A DNA stretch of 16,782 bases from Methylococcaceae bacterium (lineage in GTDB: Bacteria; Pseudomonadota; Gammaproteobacteria; Methylococcales; Methylococcaceae): contig SXQV01000032.1 in NCBI GenBank assembly GCA_005792805.1, forward strand, positions 1 to 16,782. The letters run 5' to 3'. The position numbers were made by a program, and so were the translations under genes. Positions 1 through 6,446 of this stretch are shown here, piece by piece. The notes below the pieces were generated by a model. That model saw only the letters and a list, made by a program, of their open reading frames with translations. It ran no database searches and was not told where the DNA came from. Numbering within the stretch: position 1 is the stretch's first letter; each line of letters starts with the position of its first letter.

Positions 1-1
1 C

Positions 2-79
2 ATTTCAAAATTGTGCAAACAGATTGATGCGTTCATCGCACTGCATAAGGACTGCAAGGAAAACGGAGAACACCAGTGA
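2..79 (+). CDS. C-terminal end of an unidentified gene (partial)
   Basis: The second frame is open from the window edge to a TGA at 77-79, giving the last 25 residues of a protein ending KENGEHQ. Its stop overlaps the GTG start of the next gene by four bases (GTGA, 76-79), the usual layout of translationally coupled genes, and this is the main reason to believe the frame is real. The visible peptide is mostly polar with two cysteines and a probable amphipathic helix. I recognise no family, and the piece is too short to assign a function. It lies on the probable island side of the tRNA-Cys fragment at 420-460, so it is likely accessory. Confidence 0.4.
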   Translation: MSKLCKQIDAFIALHKDCKENGEHQ

Positions 80-339
80 GCGAAACCCTCGACACCAAAG
101 GCGCTGCCGAGCTGCTGCACGTATCCATCCAGCTGACCCAGCGCCTAGCCAGCCGTGGCGAAATCCCCGCCGTACAGCTGGGCAAATCTTTTCTCTTTCT
201 TAAGAGCGACCTCATTCAATGGTTAACCGAACGCGCCAGGAACGAACAACGCCAGCGCCAGGAGCAAGTCGAACTTGCCGACATCATGCCCCGCCCCATC
301 CGACCGCGCGGCAGGCCCCGTAAGCAGATGGTAAACTGA
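76..339 (+). CDS. Excisionase-type helix-turn-helix protein with C-terminal AT-hook
   Basis: An 87-residue protein starting at GTG with GGAG about eight bases upstream. Residues 5-52 match the winged-HTH pattern of the excisionase/MerR-like family (HTH_17): a TKGAAELLHVS helix pair, then RGEIPAVQLGKSFLFLKSDL and a closing helix with QWL. Members bind DNA as excisionases (Xis, AlpA-like), as small regulators or as antitoxins. A charged Arg/Gln/Glu-rich helix (52-68) leads to RPRGRPRK (76-83), whose GRP core (79-81) matches a minor-groove AT-hook. The gene is coupled to the partial gene upstream and lies 80 bp left of a truncated tRNA-Cys that looks like an attachment site. A role in excision or island regulation is therefore plausible, but it rests on context only. 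No toxin-like partner follows it. Confidence 0.75.
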   Translation: MSETLDTKGAAELLHVSIQLTQRLASRGEIPAVQLGKSFLFLKSDLIQWLTERARNEQRQRQEQVELADIMPRPIRPRGRPRKQMVN

Positions 340-419
340 CCGCCCAGTGACCGACCCAGCGCGTGGTTTTTATGCGGTCAAGGCTCTGGGAGCCCTATAG
401 AACATAGGTTCCGAGTAGC

Positions 420-460
420 TTGCAAATCCATCCAGGCCAGTTCGACTCTGGCACGCGCCT
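420..460 (+). other. 3' half of tRNA-Cys(GCA); probable integration (att) site
   Basis: The sequence reads as the 3' half of a tRNA-Cys: anticodon loop TTGCAAA (420-426, anticodon GCA), 3' anticodon-stem strand TCCAT (427-431), four-base variable loop CCAG (432-435), T-stem GCCAG/CTGGC (436-440 with 448-452) around the canonical loop TTCGACT (441-447), acceptor strand ACGCGCC (453-459) and discriminator T460. U73 together with a GCA anticodon is diagnostic of tRNA-Cys. The next bases are CAA rather than CCA. No matching 5' half exists at the right distance: the five bases before the anticodon loop (GTAGC) cannot pair with TCCAT, and no GGCGCGT lies near 388. Tyrosine integrases commonly recombine at tRNA 3' halves and leave such a duplicate at the far island end. 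With this orientation the island would lie to the left. The rest of 340-515 shows no gene, only a small inverted repeat CCTAT/ATAGG at 394-408. Confidence 0.8.
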
Positions 461-515
461 CAATAAAATCAGTCACTTAAGAAATCCTGTTCCTTCAAGG
501 AAGCCTTGGCGAATC

Positions 516-3284
516 TCATGTCGAGGTCCGGCCGATGTGCCGAAAAAGCCATTTCCGCGACTCTTCCGCGATTCCCATGGCAAAAACAAGCGGTGTTACA
601 TACAACCAGACCTCTTGTTGCAGTGGCGCGGTACCGAACAATGCGTTCCCCGTGGACGTGTAGGTAATCCACAAAATCAGCGCAAACTCGATTGCCACCC
701 CCCAGAGCAACAAGGGATTAGCACGCAAACCCAAGTAAAACGCTGACTGTCGCGGATGCCGGCATAGAAAGAGATTGATCACCTGACTCAGGACAATGGC
801 CGCCAGACAAGCCGTGGTCGCCTGCAAATACAGTGGATCGTTCCGCCCCAGCCTTTCGCCGTAATGCCAGCCGGACCCATTGAGCACGAAGAAGAACGCT
901 GCCAGCGAAATGGCGGCCTCCATCATTCCCAGCCATAGATAGGCGCGCACCAATAGCGGCCAGTGCAGTAATCGTTCAGTGCGGGGACGCGGGGACTGCT
1001 GCATCAGGCCAGGATGAGGCGCTTCTGCCCCAAGACCCAAAGCGGGCAGCATGTCGGTACCCAAATCAACGGCGAGAATCTGGATTATTGTCAGGGGCAA
1101 CGGAATTTTCAATAAGACAAAAGCCAGGTAGGGAATCAACTCGGGGATATTCGAAGTCAGGATATAGGTAAGAAATTTCCGAAGATTTTCGAACACGGCG
1201 CGACCTTCCTCGACAGCGCTGACAATACTGGCAAAATTGTCGTCGAGCAGGATCATGTCGGCGGCTTCCTTGGCCACATCGGTGCCGGTGATGCCCATGG
1301 CAATCCCGATATCGGCGGCTTTGAGGGCGGGCGCATCGTTCACCCCATCGCCCGTTACCGCGACAATTTCACCCTTGCGCTGTAGCGCCTGAACAATAAG
1401 CATTTTCTGCTCTGCCGTAACGCGCGCGAAGAGAATCTCCGGAGCATCCAAAGCCAGCTGCAACTGCGTCTTGGTCATTTTCGGCAAGCTATCGCCACGC
1501 AGTACCACCGGCGCTGCGCCACACACCAAACCGATTTCACGGGCAATAGCCACCGCCGTAGCCGGGTGATCGCCGGTAACCATGACGACTCGAATGCCCG
1601 CAGACCGGCAGCTCGCAATTGCCGCCGCCACTTCTGGCCGTGGAGGGTCTTCCAGACCGACCAGTCCGCACAGCGTCATGCGCTCTTCCACGGCGTCTTC
1701 ACCCGGCACCAATGGCCGGTAGGCAAACGCGAGCACGCGCAGTCCAGCCCGAGCCATCTCGTCCTGCCCCGCCAGCAACCGTGTCTTTGCCATGGAGGTC
1801 AAAGGCTGTACCTGTCCTTCGTGCTGGAGCGAATCACACACCGTCAGCAGCGATTCCAGTGCCCCTTTGCAATAAAGGCGGCGCGAACCGGCATCCTCAC
1901 AAACCACCGACATCCGCTTCCGCTCGCTATCAAACGGGATTTCGGCCACTCGTCTGGACTGATCCGGTATCAAGCCATTTGTTTGCGCCAGTTCTACCAG
2001 CGCAATTTCCATGGGATCACCAAGCCGTTCCTGCCGGCCATCCCGCATACCGATGTGCACGTCATGGCAAACAGCCGCAATGCGCAGGATCGCATCAATC
2101 TTCGCGGCCTCCAGCGGGACAGCAGGGGTTTCCTCAACCATCAGAAAAACATCGTTCACGAAAATCCGCCTAACCCTCCTGAGGTTCTGGGTTAGCGTCC
2201 CGGTCTTGTCTGAGCAGATCACCGTGGTCGAGCCTAAGGTTTCGACGGCGGGCAAATGCCGAACGAGCGCGTTGCGCCGCGCCATTCGCTGAGTGGCCAT
2301 CGCCAGCGACAGCGTGACCGTCGGCAGCAAGCCCTCAGGAACATTAGCCACGATGATGCCGATGGCAAACATCAAATTACCCCAGAACGGCATGCCCACA
2401 GCCTGACCGATCATGAAGAAACACAGGCCCAACACACCCGCCAGCACAGCAACCATGCGCGACAGACGGGCTATCTCCACCTGGAGGGGGGAGGGTATTT
2501 CCTCGGCCGTTTGAGTCAGATGAGCGATTTTGCCGAATTCGGTGTGCATCCCGGTGGCATACACCACGCCCCGCGCCTGCCCCGAAACGACCGTGGTACC
2601 CGCCAGCACGAGGTTTTTAGCGGTCAGCGGCGTGTCATTCTGGTCCGGCTCGGCGGTACGTGCTTTCGGCAGGGACTCACCACTGATCGTGGCTGTATTT
2701 ACCCGGAAGCCAAAAGCCTCAATCAGCCGAATATCGGCCGGCACTTTGTCGCCTTCACCCAGCAGGATGACATCGCCAGGAACCAGCCATTCCACACCCA
2801 AACGCCTGACACCACCTTCCCGTAACACCTTGATTTCCTGTGGCAACAATCGACGCAGCGCGTCCAGCGCCCGTTCAGCCCGGAATTCCTGCCAAAACGA
2901 GAAAACGCCGTTAATGACAATGACGCCAATAATGGCCAAACCCAGTTCCCGCATACCCTGGTCAGGCTCCAGATGTGCGGCGAAAAACGCGAGACCCGCC
3001 GCGACCCAAAGAATCACCGCAAAGAAATGCGTGAACTCACGTGCAAAACGCCGCCATAAAGGGGTAGTCCGCACCTCCTGAATCCGGTTGAAACCAAACT
3101 CCTCTCGACGGCGTTCAGCTTCAGTTTCGCTGAGCCCGAGCAGTGAGCCATAAAGACTGCTGAGCGCCTCACTGGCGGTCAGGCTGGCGATATGAGCAGT
3201 GTTCAGCGACGAATGGCCAAAGGCCAGGGGTCGCGTCGGCAAAGGGTGCTGACGACCAGTTAGACGCTTCTGTTCATACGGCAT
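516..3284 (-). CDS. P2-type (Na,K-ATPase-like) cation-transporting P-type ATPase
   Basis: An inner-membrane pump that uses ATP to move cations through a phosphoaspartate intermediate. Residue numbers here are for the 922-residue form. It has the cation-ATPase N-terminal domain, the actuator motif SGES (201-204; TGES in most families), the phosphorylation motif DKTGT (Asp359), the nucleotide-site KGALE (473-477) and the hinge TGDGVNDAP (644-652). Three segments carry likely cation ligands: VPEGLLPT in M4 (315-322), SNIPE in M5 (711-715) and DLGTDM in M6 (740-745). These match the animal Na,K-ATPase more closely than the calcium pump, so a IIC-like monovalent-cation pump is likely, but substrate is not proven. 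I chose the ATG at 3284 because GGAG lies eight bases upstream; in-frame ATGs at 3317 (AGGGG upstream) and 3338 would add 11 or 18 residues without family similarity. It diverges from the MutS-like gene. No beta-subunit gene is visible. Confidence 0.93.
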   Translation of the reverse strand: MPYEQKRLTGRQHPLPTRPLAFGHSSLNTAHIASLTASEALSSLYGSLLGLSETEAERRREEFGFNRIQEVRTTPLWRRFAREFTHFFAVILWVAAGLAFFAAHLEPDQGMRELGLAIIGVIVINGVFSFWQEFRAERALDALRRLLPQEIKVLREGGVRRLGVEWLVPGDVILLGEGDKVPADIRLIEAFGFRVNTATISGESLPKARTAEPDQNDTPLTAKNLVLAGTTVVSGQARGVVYATGMHTEFGKIAHLTQTAEEIPSPLQVEIARLSRMVAVLAGVLGLCFFMIGQAVGMPFWGNLMFAIGIIVANVPEGLLPTVTLSLAMATQRMARRNALVRHLPAVETLGSTTVICSDKTGTLTQNLRRVRRIFVNDVFLMVEETPAVPLEAAKIDAILRIAAVCHDVHIGMRDGRQERLGDPMEIALVELAQTNGLIPDQSRRVAEIPFDSERKRMSVVCEDAGSRRLYCKGALESLLTVCDSLQHEGQVQPLTSMAKTRLLAGQDEMARAGLRVLAFAYRPLVPGEDAVEERMTLCGLVGLEDPPRPEVAAAIASCRSAGIRVVMVTGDHPATAVAIAREIGLVCGAAPVVLRGDSLPKMTKTQLQLALDAPEILFARVTAEQKMLIVQALQRKGEIVAVTGDGVNDAPALKAADIGIAMGITGTDVAKEAADMILLDDNFASIVSAVEEGRAVFENLRKFLTYILTSNIPELIPYLAFVLLKIPLPLTIIQILAVDLGTDMLPALGLGAEAPHPGLMQQSPRPRTERLLHWPLLVRAYLWLGMMEAAISLAAFFFVLNGSGWHYGERLGRNDPLYLQATTACLAAIVLSQVINLFLCRHPRQSAFYLGLRANPLLLWGVAIEFALILWITYTSTGNALFGTAPLQQEVWLYVTPLVFAMGIAEESRKWLFRHIGRTST

Positions 3285-3490
3285 CAGATAGGCTCCGGTG
3301 TGTGGCTGGCAGAACATAGGGTGGCCCCTGCAAAACATGATGCCCAGCCCCGCCCTGGCCTCTGACTGTAGGCGCTTCGGAAATCTGCTTCAAGGGGTGC
3401 AAAAGACAGCATCACTCGCGTGCCGCCAGGCACTGGCCCTCTGATGAAAGGGGATTTTCATAAAGTTGAAGCCTCTGCCGTGTCGGTGTA

Positions 3491-3511
3491 GGGTGCATTC
3501 CCTTTGCACCC
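3491..3511. promoter_or_regulatory. Inverted repeat upstream of the MutS-like gene
   Basis: GGGTGCA (3491-3497) and TGCACCC (3505-3511) form a perfect seven-base inverted repeat around a seven-base spacer. It ends 17 bases before the ATG at 3529. It could be an operator or an RNA hairpin in the leader. It lies in the 244-bp divergent gap between the ATPase and this gene, where I see no other feature and no convincing sigma70 promoter. Confidence 0.4.
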
Positions 3512-3528
3512 ACTCTTGCCTTGGCACC

Positions 3529-5145
3529 ATGAAGGAAACCATCAACGCCCTCTACGTCCCTCTTTTGAGACCGGACACCGCAATGCCACCCCCGATTCGG
3601 AGCGAGCGCCTCCAGAATGAGGCAGAGGGGGTGATCGATCCGGGCACATTCCAGTCCATCGAGATCGACAGACTCTTCGACAGCACCAACCATGCCGGCA
3701 CACAGATCGGCCAGGCGGTTCTGTTCCGCTCCCTGAAGCAGCCAATAGCGGATATCCGCGTACTGCAAAGCAAGCAAGAGGCGATCAGGGAGATCGAATC
3801 CAGCCCCGCCTTACGGCAGCAGCTGGAAGGCATCGTGAATCGTGCCAAGCACAAGGAGCAGGATTTTTATGAACTGCTTTTCGGCACGTTCATGGGCATG
3901 TTCAGTTCAAAAGCCCACGCACTGGAACTGGAGGGCTACGGCTACACGCCCTACATTAACGGCACGCAGTTCATGCTTGAACTGGTCGAAGGGGCCGCTC
4001 AGATAGCCGCCCCGCATAGCGGCTATCTGAGCGCCATACTGGAAAACATCACCGACCTGTCCGGGTCCCGGGCTTACAAGCTGGCCAAAGGCCCTGCCTA
4101 TCGCACAGAGAAAGGCATCGTCACCCGCGAGGAAAAAGGCGTGTTCACCCCGGCCATCCGGTTTCGGCCCACGCTATTCAAACCGGTAGGGCTCACCCTG
4201 TTCGTCACCGCCCTGTTGCTGGCGCTGGAATTCGTCCCGCTGCTGCTGGATATCGTGGCCTCCGTGGCCTCGGCCTTCTGGCTGTTCCTGCTGCCCGCCG
4301 GTTTCCTCTATATCCCGATAGTCGGTGGATTTGACCGCGATGGCTGCATCTATCCGCTCAGGGAGATTTTCAAGAAATCGCCGGAAGTTCAGCGCGCCCT
4401 GGATGCGTTGGGCCAACTCGACGAACTCATGAGTCTGATCCGCTACCGGGAAGCCTTTGGACATCCCATGTGCCTGCCCACCCTGGTCAATCAATCTGAA
4501 CACCGCCTGCAAGTCACGGATGTTCGCAATCCCATTCTGGCCAAAGGGAATCCCGACTATGTAGGCAATGCCATTGACTTGAGGCAATCCAGGCTCACGC
4601 TGGTCACTGGCCCCAATAGCGGCGGCAAGACGGCGTTCTGCAAGACCCTGGCGCAAACCCAGCTACTCGGGCAGATCGGGGGTTATGTCCCGGCCGCCAC
4701 CGCAGAAATGACAGTGGCCGACCGAATCTACTATCAGGTTCCCGAAATCAGCCACCTGAGTGATGGTGAAGGGCGTTTCGGCACCGAGCTACGGCGGACC
4801 AAAGCCATTTTTCTGGCTACCGGCCCACGAAGCCTGGTGATTATGGACGAACTGTCCGAGGGCACCACGCATGAAGAAAAAATCGAAATTTCCATGAGCA
4901 TCCTCGACGGCTTTTACCAGAAGGGCAACAGCACGATCCTGATTACCCACAACCACGAGCTGGTCGACCGCTACAGGAAAAAGGGCATCGGCCTGGCCCG
5001 TCAGGTCGAGTTCAAGAATGATCAGCCGACCTATCGCGTCATCGACGGCATTTCCCGCGTCAGCCATGCAGACCGGGTGGCCCGTAAGATAGGTTTCGCC
5101 AAGGAGGATATCGCCCGGTATCTCTCCGATGAAAAGAAGCAATGA
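3529..5145 (+). CDS. MutS-family ATPase with two predicted membrane helices
   Basis: A 538-residue protein whose C-terminal half is the MutS domain V ATPase: Walker A TGPNSGGKT (360-368), Walker B LVIMDE (436-441) and the H-loop ITHNH (around 472-476). The N-terminal half resembles the MutS core/lever helices but lacks the mismatch-reading domain I. About residues 219-237 and 243-266 are strongly hydrophobic and look like a helical hairpin in the membrane, which ordinary MutS and MutS2 lack. After Walker B it reads ELSEGTTHEE, where mismatch-repair MutS has ELGRGT, so it is a divergent paralogue and not mutS itself. The frame extends to a TTG at 3466, but that stretch is Cys-rich, lacks family similarity and contains a perfect inverted repeat, so I chose the ATG at 3529. 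Its ribosome site is weak. Its biological role is unknown to me; membrane location is inferred. Confidence 0.85.
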   Translation: MKETINALYVPLLRPDTAMPPPIRSERLQNEAEGVIDPGTFQSIEIDRLFDSTNHAGTQIGQAVLFRSLKQPIADIRVLQSKQEAIREIESSPALRQQLEGIVNRAKHKEQDFYELLFGTFMGMFSSKAHALELEGYGYTPYINGTQFMLELVEGAAQIAAPHSGYLSAILENITDLSGSRAYKLAKGPAYRTEKGIVTREEKGVFTPAIRFRPTLFKPVGLTLFVTALLLALEFVPLLLDIVASVASAFWLFLLPAGFLYIPIVGGFDRDGCIYPLREIFKKSPEVQRALDALGQLDELMSLIRYREAFGHPMCLPTLVNQSEHRLQVTDVRNPILAKGNPDYVGNAIDLRQSRLTLVTGPNSGGKTAFCKTLAQTQLLGQIGGYVPAATAEMTVADRIYYQVPEISHLSDGEGRFGTELRRTKAIFLATGPRSLVIMDELSEGTTHEEKIEISMSILDGFYQKGNSTILITHNHELVDRYRKKGIGLARQVEFKNDQPTYRVIDGISRVSHADRVARKIGFAKEDIARYLSDEKKQ

Positions 5146-5171
5146 ACCCGCCCCTGAGGGAGTCTCCGATA

Positions 5172-5198
5172 CCTGACAGGTCTTCGAGACCTGTCAGG
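5172..5198. terminator. Perfect hairpin between convergent genes, probable bidirectional terminator
   Basis: CCTGACAGGTCT and AGACCTGTCAGG form a perfect 12-bp stem around a TCG loop. It sits in the 81-bp gap between the convergent MutS-like and DUF4404 genes, where a shared terminator is expected. There is no T-run on either side, so it may act with Rho or only stabilise the 3' ends. Confidence 0.55.
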
Positions 5199-5226
5199 CC
5201 GGGTCAGCAACGACGCCCTGACGGCA

Positions 5227-5490
5227 TCAAATGCCGATATTGCTCAGCGTCACCATCAACTCGTTGATGATCCCGGTGGCTGTCGGGTGCTCCACCTCGA
5301 ACTGCGTCAGCGCCGTTTTCATGTCAGCAACCAGATGCAGCGACTGCCCTTCCCCGGTCGCCTCCAAACGATTTTCGAGCTTGGTCAGCAGAGACTCCAG
5401 CTTGTCCTTCAGTTCCGGGTGACTGCCCTCCATTTTCTCGACTTCCGCGCGCAGTGTGAAAAGCGCTTCGGTGATTTCTTTTTCCGCCAT
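5227..5490 (-). CDS. DUF4404 family protein
   Basis: A small protein of 87 residues, acidic and predicted almost wholly helical, with heptad-like Leu spacing in residues 5-45 that suggests a coiled coil. The C-terminal part with FEVEHPTATGIINELMVTLSNIGI is the family signature (an EHP turn followed by a helix ending in GI). Length is normal for DUF4404, a family without assigned function. The ATG has GAGG about eight bases upstream. It starts 32 bp after speE on the same strand and is probably co-transcribed with it; this gives no function, only a hint of a link to polyamine metabolism. No signal peptide or membrane segment is seen. Confidence 0.8.
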   Translation of the reverse strand: MAEKEITEALFTLRAEVEKMEGSHPELKDKLESLLTKLENRLEATGEGQSLHLVADMKTALTQFEVEHPTATGIINELMVTLSNIGI

Positions 5491-5522
5491 GATGTTGTCC
5501 TCGGGTAGGGGTGATTCGGAGC

Positions 5523-6377
5523 CTAGATGGCCGACAGGCGTTTCCGCAAGAATTCCGGCGTTGCAAAGGCAGACTGGTGGATATCCACGCTGTAGTAAGC
5601 GGTTTCAAAAGGCCGGGCTTCCGCCGCCGCCTCCCTGAAGCCGGAAATCGCCGACTTGCTGGCCATGGTGCCACTCCACCAGCCGGAGGGATAGATGCAC
5701 TGCGGAAAGAAAAAGCTGCGGGTATCGGCAAACCCCGAACTGCGCATCGTCTGGTGCATCGCCTCGATCAGTTCAGCGTGGAACAGCGGGGACTCACTCT
5801 GCTGAACCAGAATACCGTCAGGGCCGAGGCAACGAAAACATTCACGATAGAACGCCGCGTTAAAAAGACCTTCCGCCGGGCCAACCGGATCGGTGCTGTC
5901 GACGATAATGACATCCACACTCCCCGCCGCCGCCTCCTTGACCCATTGAATGCCATCGATAAACAGCAGCTGGGCGCGAGGATCATGATTGGAGGTGCAG
6001 AGGCCGGGAAAATACTCCTCGGCCAGGCGTGTCACCCGCTCATCAATTTCGATCTGGACCGCCTCCTTGACTTCCGGGTGGCGCAAAACCTCTTTCAAAC
6101 TGCCGCAGTCGCCACCGCCAATCACCCAGACCCGCTGAGGATTGGGGTGCGTATACAGCACCGGGTGCGTCATCATTTCGTGATAAAGAAAATTGTCCCG
6201 GTCCGAAACCATGGTGCAGCCATCGATAATCATCAACTTGCCGAACCACTCGGTATCGAAAATTTCGATCTTCTGAAAAGGCGTCTGCTCCTCATGCAAT
6301 TTGGCCTTCACCTTCAGCGAGAAGGCGCTGCCATGCTTGGGATAGACCTCGGTAAACCAGCCGGGTGCGTCAATCAT
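5523..6377 (-). CDS. speE: Polyamine aminopropyltransferase (spermidine synthase)
   Basis: Transfers the aminopropyl group of decarboxylated S-adenosylmethionine to an amine acceptor, normally putrescine, giving spermidine in the cytoplasm. The 284 residues cover the whole family length: an N-terminal beta-domain, YHEM (65-68), the cofactor-binding glycine motif GGGDCGS (87-93), the acidic ribose site EIDE (110-113), the active-site segment beginning at Asp160 (DSTDPVGP) and QSESP (193-197). The usual glycine motif is GGGDGG(T/S), so Cys91 is a mild oddity that should not stop catalysis. The ATG has GAGG about eight bases upstream. It diverges from speA across 69 bp and leads into the DUF4404 gene. 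No agmatinase (speB) or SAM decarboxylase (speD) gene is in the window, so the acceptor could be putrescine or agmatine. Confidence 0.95.
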   Translation of the reverse strand: MIDAPGWFTEVYPKHGSAFSLKVKAKLHEEQTPFQKIEIFDTEWFGKLMIIDGCTMVSDRDNFLYHEMMTHPVLYTHPNPQRVWVIGGGDCGSLKEVLRHPEVKEAVQIEIDERVTRLAEEYFPGLCTSNHDPRAQLLFIDGIQWVKEAAAGSVDVIIVDSTDPVGPAEGLFNAAFYRECFRCLGPDGILVQQSESPLFHAELIEAMHQTMRSSGFADTRSFFFPQCIYPSGWWSGTMASKSAISGFREAAAEARPFETAYYSVDIHQSAFATPEFLRKRLSAI

Positions 6378-6391
6378 CAGAAATCCTCAAA

Positions 6392-6420
6392 TGGAAATGA
6401 GCGCCGATTTTCCACATAAT
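6392..6420 (+). promoter_or_regulatory. Candidate sigma70 promoter of speA
   Basis: TGGAAA (6392-6397) and CATAAT (6415-6420) are 17 bases apart and match 4/6 and 5/6 of consensus. A start near 6427 would give a leader of about 20 bases containing the AAAGGA ribosome site of speA. Confidence 0.45.
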
Positions 6421-6435
6421 TGCCAGCCTTATCAA
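6407..6435 (-). promoter_or_regulatory. Candidate sigma70 promoter of speE
   Basis: On the minus strand TTGATA (6435-6430) and GAAAAT (6412-6407) are separated by exactly 17 bases, matching 5/6 and 4/6 of the sigma70 consensus. The predicted start falls a little over 20 bases before the speE ATG. It overlaps the speA promoter on the other strand. Confidence 0.45.
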
Positions 6436-6446
6436 AGGAATTAATT

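Noticed and set aside
358..459. GCGCGT at 359-364 can pair with the acceptor strand at 453-458, suggesting a complete but long tRNA-Cys
   Set aside because: The span is about 100 bases against the normal 74 or so, the first base pair fails (A with C), and no anticodon-stem partner for TCCAT exists. Chance pairing of a GC-rich hexamer is simpler.
420..746. A 108-codon plus-strand frame starting in the tRNA fragment
   Set aside because: It begins in tRNA sequence and mostly runs antisense to the conserved C-terminus of the P-type ATPase.
1566..2195. Long plus-strand frames (up to 209 codons) within the ATPase gene
   Set aside because: They are antisense to the phosphorylation and nucleotide domains of an intact ATPase and resemble no known protein.
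3466..3528. A TTG-initiated extension of the MutS-like protein
   Set aside because: The 21 residues are Cys-rich and unlike the family, and the DNA holds a perfect inverted repeat better read as regulatory.
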